A stretch of DNA of 64,000 nt from Hypholoma sublateritium FD-334 SS-4 (GCA_000827495.1 KN817644.1:42645-106644); one strand, 5' to 3'; positions 52,700 through 64,000 are shown, counted from the stretch's first letter. A program made the numbers and translations. The notes: a model not told the origin generated them from the letters alone.

Positions 52700-54522
52700 C
52701 TAATCTGCGTCCTTGCGACTCTGATACCGGGGTGGCAGACTCCCCTGCGGCGGCCGCTGGTGGTCCTCGCCTACAATCACTACATCCACTTCCTCCGGGC
52801 TCATGAACGGGCCCCTAAACCTCGACGAAGGCACCGTCGGCGTGCTCGCTCCAGCTGGCGCATTCCGCACCGTCGTCCAGGACTTGTACCGGGGGGGAGG
52901 ATGTTCCGTCGAATAAACCGACAGCGATGTCGCCTGGATTCGCGGGAGCTGCGGGCGTGCGGAGGGTAGCCGCGAGGGGCCTGCATCGGCAAGGCGTGCG
53001 CGTGACGCGAGCGGCGCGGGGACGTACCCGCGGTGCACGGGCGCCTCGACGTTGCGCCTGGCCGCGCTCTCCTCCGCGTCGGCGCGGACACGCCACCGGC
53101 GAGGCTCAGGCGCTTTTTGTGGCTTCCCCCGCGAAATGTACTCGTCCGTTGGCTCTTCATACGTTCTGGGGAACTGCGCGGGGACTGTGGCTTTCATCGC
53201 CTCCCGTCGGCGCTGGCGGCACCTTCTCAGCGTCCAAGCCGTGTATCCCCCGGGGCCGGCGACAAGAAGAAGCACGACGACAACGATGACGGTCACCTTG
53301 TGCTTCTGTCGGGAGATCGCAGCTTGCTTATCGATCAGCGTCGCATTAGTGCTGGAGCTCGGGACGCCGTTACAATTGTTGTCGCTAGAGCCTGCATAGC
53401 ATAAAAATCAGAAAAGGGAATCAGACGCGTTGGATTGTCTATGTTCACTGCGCAACGCGCTATCGTGCAGACGTCTGCGATGAGAAGAGAGGACTGACCT
53501 ATCGGAGAGATAACCGGTGTCCCTGACGCCCAGCGCCCCGTGCTAGATACGCGTTGATTAAGACCAGTCAGACGCTGATTGATGCAGACTATACTTGCAC
53601 GTATGATCAAACAGGACTCACAAATCGCTGACGGCGGCTGGAAATATAAGGCGTCGGCACGCAGCAAGTGTACGTGGACGGAAGCTCACCAATAAGCTGC
53701 CCACCGCTTGTTGCGCGGTTGATATATGTATATCGGTCCGCCCCGAAGGGCATAGTGACATTAATGACGAACGGCTCGCCGGTCTCGGACAGCGTGATAG
53801 TGTACGGTGGCGAGCCGCCAGAGGCGGTGATCGCCCACGGCGCGCAAGCATCGAGGTTCTCGGAGGCGTTTGCGCTGACGGTGAATGACGGCTCACTTGA
53901 TGGCCAGGTGACGCATTGCGTTGTCTGCCCCTCTGCAATGACATCAGCGCAATTCAGAAACGGCGATTGAATCAGCGCAACGCGGCAGTCATGCCGGTGT
54001 ATAAACGTACCGATGACAGTGATGAGTTGAGGAGGGCTGCCGCCTGGGTTGCCAAGTGAGTCGACGACGCTGAGCAAGAGCTGAGAACCTATTTTTGGAT
54101 CATAATCAGTTTCCAGCTGTTATCACCCGGTTGACGCGAGGAGAGCTTGCCAGGTGGTTGGGTGACTGCAAATACTAAATTTTGAGGGTCCTCGCCCATG
54201 AAACTCGTTACAGGCATCTGGCCTACTGCATACGATATCATGTAGTAAGGAGGGACGCCCATCGGTGGCACCGTCCCGTTAATAGGAACAATGCTGATGA
54301 GATTGGAGCCGCAAGTGGCGAGTTGGGTTAAGTTCTGCTCAGAATGGGTAAATATCAGAGGACAAAATATGAATCAAAAAGTAATGCTGAGCTACGCGCA
54401 TTGTTCCCATTTCCAAAAACCCAGCGAAAAAGATATGGGTTGATGTCTGCAGAGGTCTGAGTAGCCAGGAGAAAGGAAAATAGGATAGCCTCGATGAGAA
54501 ACGAGAGGCTCAATCTGGACAT
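52700..54522 (-). CDS. Four-cysteine type I membrane protein, copy 2
   Basis: 459 residues in seven exons: 54522-54400, 54334-54151, 54088-54011, 53932-53690, 53637-53622, 53542-53499 and 53391-52700. Signal peptide (FLIEAILFSFLLATQTSA), extracellular part with Cys in LATCGSN, TQCVTW, DACAPW and NNCNG, the GRWASGTP motif, a transmembrane helix at about 263-285 (VTVIVVVVLLLVAGPGGY) and a basic cytosolic start (LRRCRQRRREAM). The 16-base exon 5 is conserved. Two introns carry GC donors: GCGCGT at 54399 and GCAAGC at 54150, where copies 1 and 3 have GT. The cytosolic tail is shorter than in copy 3. Function unknown. Confidence 0.78.
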
Positions 54523-55767
54523 CCTTTGCCACCCAGTGGAAGAAAAGCGTTTGAAAAATATTTGTGGAGGAGGGGAATAAAGGGGAGCGGTCACCAGCGC
54601 TCAGGAGAAATGGGAAAGGCAGGCTGGCCTCAACTTGAGCAGGGAGAGGGATGAAGGTGAGCTCCCGGCACATTAATACTTTATGTGATACATGGCATGA
54701 TGGACTCGGTCGAACAGAATTGTTGTGAGGTGAAGGCATAGGCGACCATCAAATTAGGGGATTATTTCTATTTTAAAGTCTGGTTGTTTGTGCGTGAATC
54801 TCTGCCGAATTGATCCGAGTGTATTCGGCCATCTTGGCCTGTCCCCGCCTTTCCTGTGTACATACTACCTTTAGTCAAAATCCCTTGCTCAAGGCTGAGA
54901 ATATTATATTCCACGTATTTAATAAATGATTTAAAAAAAATTCTACTGCACATGTCTTCAAGTTCAACCAGTGAACAGTACGCCGGCCACTGTCCTTTGC
55001 GGCGTTCAGGTGCGTGTCCGCGTTGCGTTGCGGCTCGTGCTTGAATATATCCCTGACAAGTATGTCAGAGTTTTTGTAGAGCTTGAACCAAAGCCGTGCT
55101 TTTATTTTGCGCAATATGAGCACAGAAGAGGTCTAGTGTTCCTGCTTTGCGGTGCTTTGCACGCGAATATGGCATGACCAGGGGCCAGTCCACGGAGCAT
55201 TGTGGCCTGGCATACTCGCATCGTGGTCAAGCGTGTATCTGGTCAGATCTGGTCTGAGTCCCTGAAAACTGTTTCGGGCCTTGATGCCGCTCTTCTGATG
55301 CGAATAACTCAACGAAATATGCCTGAGCGCTGCGAGCGCATCGTGAGCGCACGACCATGGCTCACCACGCGCCTGACGCGGACATTGAAACCTCTGCGAA
55401 GCCCGGCTTCAAAATAAGAAATTCTGAAACCCCCAGAAACCGGGTTTCAAAGTAGAATAATCCAAAATTAGGCCTGGGTCATCGCCGACCCGCACTGCGA
55501 GGCGCCGGACTGGGGGAAATTATCCAGACAGCACGATTGGCACAAGAACAGTACGGTAAGGAAATTTGAAGGACTCGCGGGATCTGGTTACGGCTCACAG
55601 AAAATTCAGGCGACGGAGTAAACGCAACAGATACAGCCCAATTGATTCATCCCGGAAAAACTTGCGAAAAACCAATAGAACATTCGCGTACAAGTACAAC
55701 ACAAAATCCAAGTCCAGTACCTACTATCTACAAGAAAAACCAGGAAGAAAACAGAATACAGATACGA
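54523..55767. other. Intergenic between membrane protein copies 2 and 3
   Basis: The left end, about 54530-54740, is the promoter of copy 2 and closely matches about 57950-58130 upstream of copy 3 (aaaggggagcgg.caccagcg, then gaaaggcaggc). The right end repeats the 3' flank seen near 52640. No gene is seen. Confidence 0.5.
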
Positions 55768-57936
55768 CTAATCCGCATCCCGACGCGGTTTGCGCCCCTT
55801 GAGACTCTGATACCGTGGCGGCAGACCTTGCGGCTGCCGGCGCGCCCGCTCAGCGCCCTGATAGTCCTCGCCCATAATCACTTGATCCTCTTCCTCCGAT
55901 ATAACGAACGGATCTCTAGGCACCGCGAGCGTGCTCGTCCCGACCGTTGCGTTCCGCGCCACCCGCGCCGCGGCGCGCGCCGGCGTCGAGGACACAGCCT
56001 GCGCGCTCGCCGACCGCGCCGCGCCCGGCTTCCCCGCCGCGGACGGCTTACGGACGGACGTCACAGGGAAAGTCGCAAAGCGCGCCGACGCGGCCCTCGC
56101 CGCAGACCCGGAGGTCCCGCCCGAGGTTAGAGCGGTCGCGGGCTCGGAGCTGGGTAGAGCGCCGGTCGCGGACTCAAGGTACCGCGCGGGGGGCATCTCC
56201 TTGGTGTCCCCTACCGGCGGCGACGTTGTTTGTATTCGCGGGAGCTGCGGACGCGTGGAGGGCGGCGGCGAAGGGGACGCGTTTGCGATGCGCAAGCCCG
56301 GTGAGCGTGGTGTGGAGACGTACTCGCGATACGGGGGCGCCTCAACGTCGCGCCTACCCGCGCTCTGCTTCACGTCACCGCCGACGCGCCACCGGCCTGG
56401 CGCAGGCGCGGGCGGTGGCTCCTCACGCAGGACGTCCTCGCGCGCAGGTGCTTCGCGCATGCTGGGGAACTTCGTCGGGACCGTAGCCTCCATCTCCTGC
56501 CGCCGGGCCTGCCTACGCCTCCTTAGCGTCCAGAACGCGTAGCCGCCGGCGCCACTGACAAGGAGTAGTAGCAGAACAACAACAATAGCGATGATCGCCT
56601 CGTGCTTGTGCCGGGCACTCGCAGCCGCGGCGTTGTTCTGCGCGTCTTGCTGGTCGATCAGCGTCGCGTTTCCGCTGGAGCTCGGCAAACCGCTGCAGTT
56701 GTAGTCGCTGGAACCTACACAGATCACACGAACCAGAAAAGAAAATCAGACGCGTCAGATTCGCTATTTTCGGCGCGCGACGCGCCATCATGCGGACGGC
56801 AGCGATGAGATGAGAACCGCGGTGACGGTGGGACTGACCTATCGGAGTAATGACCGGTGTCCCTGACGCCCAGCGGCCCGTGCTAGATGAGCATTAATCA
56901 ACGCCAGTCAGATGCAGCTTGACGCAGGCCGTGCTTGCCCGATGTAAGATGATCAAACAGACTCACAGATCGCTGACGGCGGCTGGAAATACAAGGCGTC
57001 AGCATCAGCCTGAAATAGCGCGTCATCATCCCGACCAGTGATGGAGGACCGCCCAATGGCTGCGATCGCGCGCAGCGTAGGTCATGGATGGATGCTCACC
57101 AACAAGCTGCCCGTTGGAAACTGCACGGTTGATGAATGTAAATCGGTTTAGGCCGAAAGGCATGGTGACGTTCGTGACGAACGGCTCGCCGGTTTCGGTC
57201 AACGTGATGTTGTACGGGGGTGAACCACCGGTGATTGTGATTCCCCACGGCGCGCAAGCCTCGAGGCTCCCGGTGACATTGGCGCTGACGGTGAACGGGG
57301 GATCATTCGGGGGCGTGGTGACACATTGCGTTGTCTGTCCCTCTGCAATGACATTGGTGTCCGTCAGCGTTGGCGACTGAATCAGAGCAATGCGGCAGTC
57401 ATGCCAGTGTATAAACGTACCGATGACAGTTATGAGTTGGGAAGGGCTACCGCCTGGGTTACCAAGTGAGTCGACGACGCTGAGCAAGAGCTGAGAACCT
57501 ATTTTTAGATCGTAATCAGCTTACCGTCCTGCGCCACGGATAGCGCGAGGAGAATAGCGCGAGGAGAACATACCAGCTGGTTGGGTGACGGTGAATACTA
57601 AATTGTCCGAGCCTATTAAGCTCGTTACTGGGGTCTGTCCTACTGCATATGATATCATATAGTAAGGAGGCACGCCCATGGGTGGCGCCGTCGCATTAAC
57701 TTCAATGATGTTGATGGCATTGGGGCTGCAAGTGGCGAGTTGGGTTGATATGGTCTGTTTAGAGTAGGTAAATTTCTGAAGGTACCATATAGTAGAATAA
57801 ATAATGCTGAGCCACGCACACTGTCTTCAAATGCCCATCGGAAGAGAAATGGGTTGATATCTGCAGAGGTCGAAGTAGCCAAGAGAAACGAAAAGAGGAT
57901 GGCCTGGACGAGAAATGAGAGGCGCAATTCAGACAT
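55768..57936 (-). CDS. Four-cysteine type I membrane protein, copy 3
   Basis: 541 residues in seven exons: 57936-57820, 57754-57574, 57498-57421, 57342-57100, 56982-56967, 56882-56839 and 56714-55768. Very close to copy 2 in the extracellular part (STQLATCSPN, MGVPPYYMISYAVGQ, SVVDSLGNPGGSPSQL, TTQCVTTP, EACAPWGIT, GRWASGTPVI, YNCSGLPSSS) and more distant from copy 1. The transmembrane helix is at about 265-287 (IIAIVVVLLLLVSGAGGYAF). The cytosolic tail of about 250 residues is Ala/Pro/Arg-rich and GC-rich, with repeated ARAA/AASARFA-like elements. All introns are GT-AG here, so the GC donors of copy 2 arose in copy 2. Confidence 0.8.
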
Positions 57937-59195
57937 CCTTTACCACGCAGTGGAGGAAAATAGACAAAGATGGGTTTTAGGAAGGGGGGATGAAGGGGAG
58001 CGGGCACCAGCGCTCGGGAGAAGTGCGAAAGGCAGGCCAGCCTCAGCTTGCGCAGGGAGGAAGATAAAAATGAGCGCTCGGTACGCTTATCCTTTATGAG
58101 AAACATAACCTGATGGTGGGAGTGCTGTGATGTGAGTGCATCAGATACCTGTCCACGGAGCATTAATAGCCTGCCAATCAAGTTAAAGCTCTGCAGCGGC
58201 CCTATGCTCTACCCATACATATATTAAATGACGGCCCGATCATCATGGCTACGTACCTTAAGGCGAATCACAGCCATGGTTGGCATGCAAAGCCAGAAAA
58301 ACGTTGACAAAGTGTACCATAATCCCTGCGATCACTAAACCTGTGGGAAATGTCATTTTAACGGGACAAAAGTGCGGGTTGGCCCTCTCCTGCGACCCGC
58401 ACTCGCTACAAAGGCTCTATTCGGCGGTTTTATTTTTGTGCAGAATAGGGCCTAAGATTAACTGGCTACAATTAGGACCTGCATTTTCAAATAATATGCG
58501 ACAGACTCGCAAATTTCTACATATCAATATGCCATGCGTCCATTGAGGCCTGCGTGTCCTGCAGATAGCGTGCTAGGTTTGTTGGGCCCAGGCCAGACGA
58601 CTTGCAACATATGAGGGTGGGGGCCGAATCATGAACAGCAGAATCAAGATATGGTTATCGTTCAATAAATCGATTAACAAAACAACGCTTATGGCAATAA
58701 TCTTGAGAATAAGACCTGTTTTTCTTCCTAAAAGTATTTATTTCTCGACGCGCATCGTGGGTACTGTATTTTCATCGACTCTACTATGAAGCTATGTATT
58801 AGAAGTTATGAGACACCGTATACTTATAATTCGAGGACATCTGGGAAATACTGGGGCCGACTCTATCCAGATTCTATCTCCAGCCAATGTCCCCGAAAAT
58901 ATGAACGAATCAGGAAAATCGTACAAACCCAATGAGCACGGGGATTGAGGATAGACGCCCATTTATACTCTAGATGAGGTCCGCGGTCCGCGTTAAGGCA
59001 AGCTGAACTCGAAGCTCAGCTACCCGGCGTCTTAAACTGGTGGTCAAAGTCGAAGGCAGTGAGTGGCGCTTGAATCATGTTGAATGCAAATTGTTTGCAA
59101 GTCACATAATCCATGCGCGTATTGCAATAGGAACGCCTTTCCGGCCATTTCCAATTTTCTCATACAAATTTGACATCATGTACTCTACATAGTAT
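57937..59195. other. Intergenic, no gene seen
   Basis: Promoter of membrane protein copy 3 at the left and the 3' flank of the first histidine-rich gene at the right. The middle is AT-rich without coding pattern. Confidence 0.4.
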
Positions 59196-59841
59196 CTAGT
59201 GTTGGCGCCATGGCGGGGTTGGGGCACGGTGAGGAGGGTTGTCGAAGTGCTCGCCAGTCGCGTGATCTGCGACAAAGGCAATTGAGTCATGCTCGCACTC
59301 GCGCAGAGAAATGTCAACGTACAGACGGCAGCCTTCAAGTTGTGCGTGTCTTGCCTGTGGAGGAAATCAGGCAAATTGCTGTCGTGGCTCACATGGTGTA
59401 AATCGTCGACGTGGACGTGGACAGGCCGCGCGGTAGCGGCTCTGCTACCGTGGTCGAAGCTTCCACCGCCAGCATGGTGCGTGTGCTCGTCAAAGTGTTG
59501 GGCGTTTTCGGTGTGACCCATGTGCGCAGGGTGGTTATGAGAGATAGCAACGACAGGGACCATTCCATGGGCGTCAGGGTGGGAAAGAGCAACCACTGGG
59601 TGATTTCTGTGCCCAGAAGGACCGGTGTCCCCGGGCTAATTAATTGGCAGTTCAGTTAGTTCAAGCATACTAACCCATATCTATACTGTGAACATACGTG
59701 TTGAGGCTCATAGTGCGCGGGCTTCGCCACGTACACGTTGCCGGGCTCAACGTGATGAGCTCGTACTGCGGGAGCGGCCTTGACCATGATGGATCCTAGG
59801 AGAACCACAGCCAAGGAGATGATACGGATGGGGTACATCAT
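59196..59841 (-). CDS. Secreted histidine-rich protein, copy 1
   Basis: Secreted protein of 175 residues in three exons (59841-59698, 59635-59323, 59266-59196). Signal peptide IRIISLAVVLLGSIMVKAAP, then a conserved HHVEPGNVYVAKPAHYEPQH segment. Exon 2 carries GDTGPSGHRNHPVVALSHP, VAISHNHPAHMG, FDEHTHHAGGGSFD and HVHVDDLHHVSHDSNLP. It has 28 His and no Cys, and ends in APTPPWRQH. Histidines in HxH and HH pairs would suit zinc, copper or iron binding, which is inference. I do not recognise a named family. Two adjacent ATGs exist; that at 59838 aligns best with the paralogues. Confidence 0.72.
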
Positions 59842-61051
59842 GTTGTATGTTAGATTCTTTGCCTAATATTAGTAATATTCGATAAAGAAATAAATGGAAA
59901 TAGGACGAACGAAAAGATGCTTCTGGTGACCAGCGCCAGTGAAAGTTGTGGGGAGATCCTGCTCTAGAGAATGGAAGTGCTTCCAAAGGATTTTTATAGG
60001 TGGATGGTAGTAGGTGGGAAAAGGTGGCAGTGTGACCACTGACACCATCGCCCAGCCATCGCCGATTGACGCGAACAAAACGTTTCAGAGATTCTCCTTC
60101 TGCTTCTTCTCCTCAATCTCAGGTGCTCACTACATAGAATAGCTAGATCGACGGATTGACTTTTTTGGAAAGGAATCTTCACCGACTTTTATGGAGCAGG
60201 GCCCTCCAGGCGGCATGCACCCTAAGAGTGTACTGGGCGGCTGCCATAATGTGAAGACGGGCGTATGAGGACATATTCATGGACGTAAGGAAGCGGGGCG
60301 AGAAAGGACACGAATGGGCACTCACTGACTCGGGAATATGTGGCGCCTGGAAGCTTGCTCTGCAACCCACTACACGTCCGTTCTATGCCCATCGTAGGCC
60401 GCGTGGATGCGGCAGGAACGCGAGCGCACGGTCCCTGCACGCATGGTTTGCATGCACGCCCTTGAGAAGCTGAACGGGCGCCGCTGCGAGGAAGCTGGGG
60501 AGCGACTGGAGCACAAACGATGGCGGATCCTTGATCTCTGCGCGCACGTCGGGCACAAGAAGTGGACAAGTATGCGGAGGGCGTCAAGCGTGTACATCGA
60601 ACGCGACTCCCGAGCGCATCGGTTTCTTTGCGTTGGCGATCAGCGCTGCAACAAGATGCGAGAGTTGCTCGTGCCGCTAGCGTGGCGGGAGCGCCCTCAG
60701 TCATGGGATGCGCGAGTCATATAGAAGATGGAGCTACTGCAAACTGCAGCATCTAAGCCCACCGACGTTATGTCAGAGGTAAGTATGTGTGAGCAAGAAA
60801 ACCGCATGTCGCACCTTCGTTGGTTCCAACTGCTGTTCCAATTCCGCGACGTTACACAATGAAAGGCGGAGATCAAATCATACCAAATAGGCCCAAAGCC
60901 AGCAAAAGGCCAACTTCAAATCACCTTCGCAGCGGGCTCCAAACTGGAGGACTGTTAAATAACCTCACTATAATCCACACACAATAGAGAAGCAAGATAT
61001 GTATTGCCAATTTTTCTTTACAAACAAACTGGTATCATGTACTACATGAAT
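59842..61051. other. Intergenic with extra GC-rich segment between histidine-rich copies 1 and 2
   Basis: The left part is the promoter of copy 1, with a TATA-like tttttatagg at 59991-60000 on the plus strand (ccta-taaaaa in gene orientation). About 60180-60730 is an extra GC-rich stretch absent between copies 2 and 3. Open frames exist in it on both strands, but without recognisable product. The right end is the 3' flank of copy 2. Confidence 0.45.
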
Positions 61052-61697
61052 TTAGTGGCCGGCGCGCCATGGTGGGGTAGGAGTACGGGCACGAGGGTTG
61101 TCGTGGTATTGGCCACTGTGCTCATCTGGGACAAAGGGTAAATACTCTCGGATGGACAATGAAATAAAACAAAAGAATATTCGACTCACAAACAGTGTTC
61201 ACCAAGTGTTGCGTGTCGTCAGGGTGGAGACGGGACGGCAAGTTGCTGTCATGGCTGACATGGTGCAAGTCGTCGTGGTGAACGAAGACCGGTCTCTCAG
61301 TAGCAACGCGACTTCCGGCATCGAATGATCCACGACCAGCATTGTGGGTGTGAGCATCGAAGTGGTGAGCGCCGACCGTTGAACCCATGTGCTCAGGATG
61401 GTTGTGGGAGACCGCAACGACGGGCACCATGCCGTGCTCATTCGGGTGAGAAAGAGCGATCACCGGGTGATTCCTGTGTCCAGAAGGACCACTGTCCCCA
61501 GCCTAATTCAATAGACTCATTAGACCCAAACAGAACATATATCGCAGTAAACATACATGTTGAGGCTCGAAATGAACGGGTTTCGCCACATACACATTTC
61601 CGGGCTGAACGTGGTGAGCGGACACCGCCTCGACGGGTTGCGCCAACATGGAGCCGAGGAAAACCACGGCCAGAGACACGATACGGATGGGGAGCAT
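61052..61697 (-). CDS. Secreted histidine-rich protein, copy 2
   Basis: Paralogue of the gene at 59196, also 175 residues. Exons are 61697-61557, 61502-61190 and 61125-61052; exon 2 is 313 bases in all three copies. Signal peptide IRIVSLAVVFLGSMLAQPVEA, then HHVQPGNVYVAKPVHFEPQH, GDSGPSGHRNHPVIALSHP, VAVSHNHPEHMG, VHHDDLHHVSHDSNLP and the C-terminal PTPPWRAGH. It has 25 His and no Cys. The segment between the His clusters is the most variable part among the copies. Confidence 0.72.
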
Positions 61698-62392
61698 GTT
61701 GTATGTTAGATTTAGATTCTTTCGACGAGGTGAGCATAAAAAATAAAGGAAAAACGGGAGGACGGACATACGGAAATATGCTTCTGGTGACCAGCAACCA
61801 GTGAAAGTTAATGCGAGGAGATCCTGCTCTGGGGTATGGAAGTGCGACAGAAGGCCTTTTATACGCTTGTCATAGTAGGTGGGAAAACGCGCCACCAGAA
61901 CGCCGTCGGTTAATGTAACGCGAATCAACGTTTTAATGTTTCAGACAGTCACCTGCTCAGCAATCTCTCAGGTGCTCGCGGCCGACACGTAAATTCTATA
62001 AATAAAATTGATAAGCATAGTACAATGCACGGCTATGTAAACTAAAAAATACTGCCAGTCGCACTGAGGTCGCACCTGAGCTGATTCTGTCAGGACTCGC
62101 GGCGCGTCAAAGCACGCAGCGAACTTGACGTTCAGCTAACGAACAAAAATGTGGGGATGATAGAGGAATGCCCGACTTATCGGACACTACACGTTGCATG
62201 TTTTTTAAAAATAAGTCCGGTTGGGGCGTACGTATGTCCAGCCGTAAGAGATCAAATCATGCCGACAGCCCACGGCCAGCGTTAAGAATCTCCAGAGCCT
62301 CACTACAGTCCGCACTCATAGCGCAACAAAATATAGATTGCCAATTTCGGGTTACAAACAAACATGAATCATGTACAAGTACTATGCAGATT
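61698..62392. other. Promoter of histidine-rich copy 2 and 3' flank of copy 3
   Basis: A conserved block at about 61770-61980 (gcttctggtgaccagcaacc, then gaggagatcctgctctg, then a tttttata-type TATA at about 61857) matches about 63110-63310 upstream of copy 3 and about 59920-60140 upstream of copy 1. A further shared stretch (acgtaaattctataaataaa) at about 61987 recurs at about 63470. Confidence 0.5.
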
Positions 62393-63026
62393 CTAGTGGC
62401 CCGAGCGCCATGGTGGGGTAGGAGTGCGGTGACGAGGGTTGTCAAAAGATTGACCACTGGCAGCGCCTGAAAAAAAGCAGTTAGGGCATTATTACATTTA
62501 ATAGGAAAGACAGTTAACTCACGGACAGCGGCCCTCAAGTTATGAGTGTCGTCGCCACGAAGATGCGTAGGCAAGCCACTATCCGCGTTCACGTGGTGCA
62601 AGTCGTCGACATGAACGTGTACCAGCCTCGCGGTAGCAATTCTGCTACCCGACTCAAACCCTCCATGGCCACCGTGGTGCGTGTCGTGGTCAAAGCGTTG
62701 AGCGTTCTCAGTGGGACCCATGTGCGCAGGGTGGTTGTGGGAGACGGCAGCGACGGGAACCCATCCATGAGCATCTGGGTGCGAAAGGGCAACCACAGGG
62801 TGGTTTCGGTGGCCGGAAGGACCGGTGTCCCCTTCCTATAGTTAGACGCCGTGTTAGTCCGGACAATAGTAACGCGTAAAAGTAGACATACATGTTGGGG
62901 CGAGAAGTGAGCAGGTTTCGCCACATACAAGTTACCGGGTTGAACGTGGTGAGCCGTTACTGCAGCATTAACAGCAACGGAGCCAAGGAGAAGCGCGGCC
63001 AAAGAGATGATACGGATAGAGAACAT
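62393..63026 (-). CDS. Secreted histidine-rich protein, copy 3
   Basis: Third paralogue, 173 residues. Exons are 63026-62892, 62835-62523 and 62466-62393. Signal peptide IRIISLAALLLGSVAVNAA, then HHVQPGNLYVAKPAHFSPQH, GDTGPSGHRNHPVVALSHP, AAVSHNHPAHMG, DTHHGGHGGFESGSR, HVHVDDLHHVNADSGLP and PTPPWRSGH. It has 23 His and no Cys. Spacing of copies 2 and 3 is about 1.33 kb from start to start. Confidence 0.72.
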
Positions 63027-64000
63027 GTTGTATGAGGTTGTATGTGAGATTCTTCGACCGACGTTAGCAAGATACCATAAAGAAAGACATGAAATGAGAC
63101 GAACGAATAAATGCTTCTGGTGACCAGCAACCAGTAAAATTTAATGCGAGGAGATCCTGCTCTGAGGTATAGGCATGCGTCCGAAGGGTTTTTATACACT
63201 TGTCATAATAGGTGGGCTCCACGGAATGGCGTCGGTTAACGTAACGCGAGTCAGCGTTTCGGAGATCATCCGAGTCCTTCTTCAGCTCAATCTCAGGTGC
63301 TCACCTGTGTTCACTACTTACGAATCCAGGAATTAATATTTTTTGGCATCTTTACACTTATGATAATATGTAAATTCTTTTCTATTACAGTCATTGAAAA
63401 TCATATTTTTCTAGGCGCCATTACTGTGTACCACAACATGACCATTGAATAAACCCCAACGACCGACATGTAAATTCTATAAATAAAACTGATAAGCAGA
63501 GTATACTATGATCATTGGGTGACTTTCCACAACTCTAACTTGAATATCTAAATCCAAATTACTGAAAATAAGGGTCCTACGCCGGGATGCCGGTGATGAT
63601 ACAAGCTCCGAACTGTCATGTGGCGCTTTCGTTGACAAGTTCAAACTTGAGACCCAGTGAAAATCACCTATATCTATATCACGGCTGGGTGATGCTTAGA
63701 TAATTTCTTTCCCTGTGTTCCTGGATTGCACTACTTGTACAAAGTTTTTNGATTTCTATCGATTTACAATATTAAAAAAAGTGATTTGTTTCTGTGAAAC
63801 AGGTGAGTAGGCCACTTAGTACNAACTTAGTGCCGTTTTACACCGTCTAGCTTCGGTTCAGACCTGTTAGCCGGTGTNGCACATCCAACGCACTGTTACG
63901 CACATCTGCGGAAATAGGTGGGAATCACTGATTTCACACGGTCAACATCTCGCGCGCAAAACCAAAGTTGGCTCACGCGTCTATACTTAGGTGAACGCGT
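63027..64000. other. Promoter of histidine-rich copy 3 and right window edge
   Basis: About 63110-63310 is the conserved array promoter, with TATA-like tttttataca at about 63189. About 63464-63510 repeats the stretch at about 61987-62030. From there on no gene is visible. N characters at 63750, 63823 and 63878 show low-quality sequence. Confidence 0.5.

Larger units (their letters stand above)
59196..63310 (-). repeat. Tandem array of three histidine-rich gene units
   Basis: Three units in the same orientation, each made of a conserved promoter of about 200 bases, three exons with conserved sizes, and a short 3' flank (about 60990-61050 and 62320-62390 share tattgccaatt and ttacaaacaaac stretches). 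Start-to-start distances are 1856 and 1329 bases; the difference is the extra GC-rich segment at about 60180-60730. Confidence 0.65.

Noticed and set aside
60222..60724. Overlapping open frames in the GC-rich segment of the histidine-rich array
   Set aside because: Arg/Cys/Ala-rich products on both strands look like composition effects; no splice partners or domains were found, so no CDS is called.

Overview
The window is nuclear DNA of a filamentous basidiomycete, most likely an Agaricomycete. Nearly every gene is broken by short introns of about 45-90 bases, and the orthologues (Prp43, a Cdc12-type septin, tyrosyl-tRNA synthetase, proteasome beta7, histone H4, Mrm2) are fungal. Several families are ones I know mainly from mushroom-forming fungi: the PSGLRTHM-type C2H2 zinc finger protein, the IKKM/VWRTG multi-pass membrane protein, and sacsin-like ATPases. 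Exon joins were worked out by hand from splice consensus and reading frame; every multi-exon model given here is in frame from start to stop. The last 250 bases contain three N characters.

Layout. 0.4-1.6 kb: a C2H2 zinc finger gene. 3.3-7.1 kb: two tandem genes for secreted Ser/Thr/Ala-rich proteins carrying a repeated VIC(F/Y)P module. 8-37 kb: a mostly housekeeping block. It holds Mrm2 rRNA methyltransferase and a TFIIIC subunit (divergent), an unrecognised four-exon gene, Prp43 helicase, a sugar-porter MFS transporter, a CAJ1-like J-protein, TyrRS, a septin, a divergent histone H4 variant followed by a canonical H4, a 2674-residue sacsin-like protein ending in a BTB domain, and proteasome beta7.

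37.5-63.2 kb: an accessory block of small gene families, almost all secreted or membrane proteins in tandem copies. It has three paralogues of a four-cysteine type I membrane protein (one at 38 kb, two at 53-58 kb), three small membrane-hairpin proteins, two multi-pass membrane proteins, and three histidine-rich, cysteine-free secreted proteins. One conserved HAM1-like gene (49-52 kb) sits inside the block.

The genes do not form one pathway. The housekeeping genes cover RNA processing, translation, chromatin, proteolysis and cytoskeleton. The accessory block looks like a locus where cell-surface genes duplicate together with their promoters. The most unusual single item is the H4 variant, which keeps the exon plan and N-terminal tail start of its canonical neighbour but differs across the histone fold.
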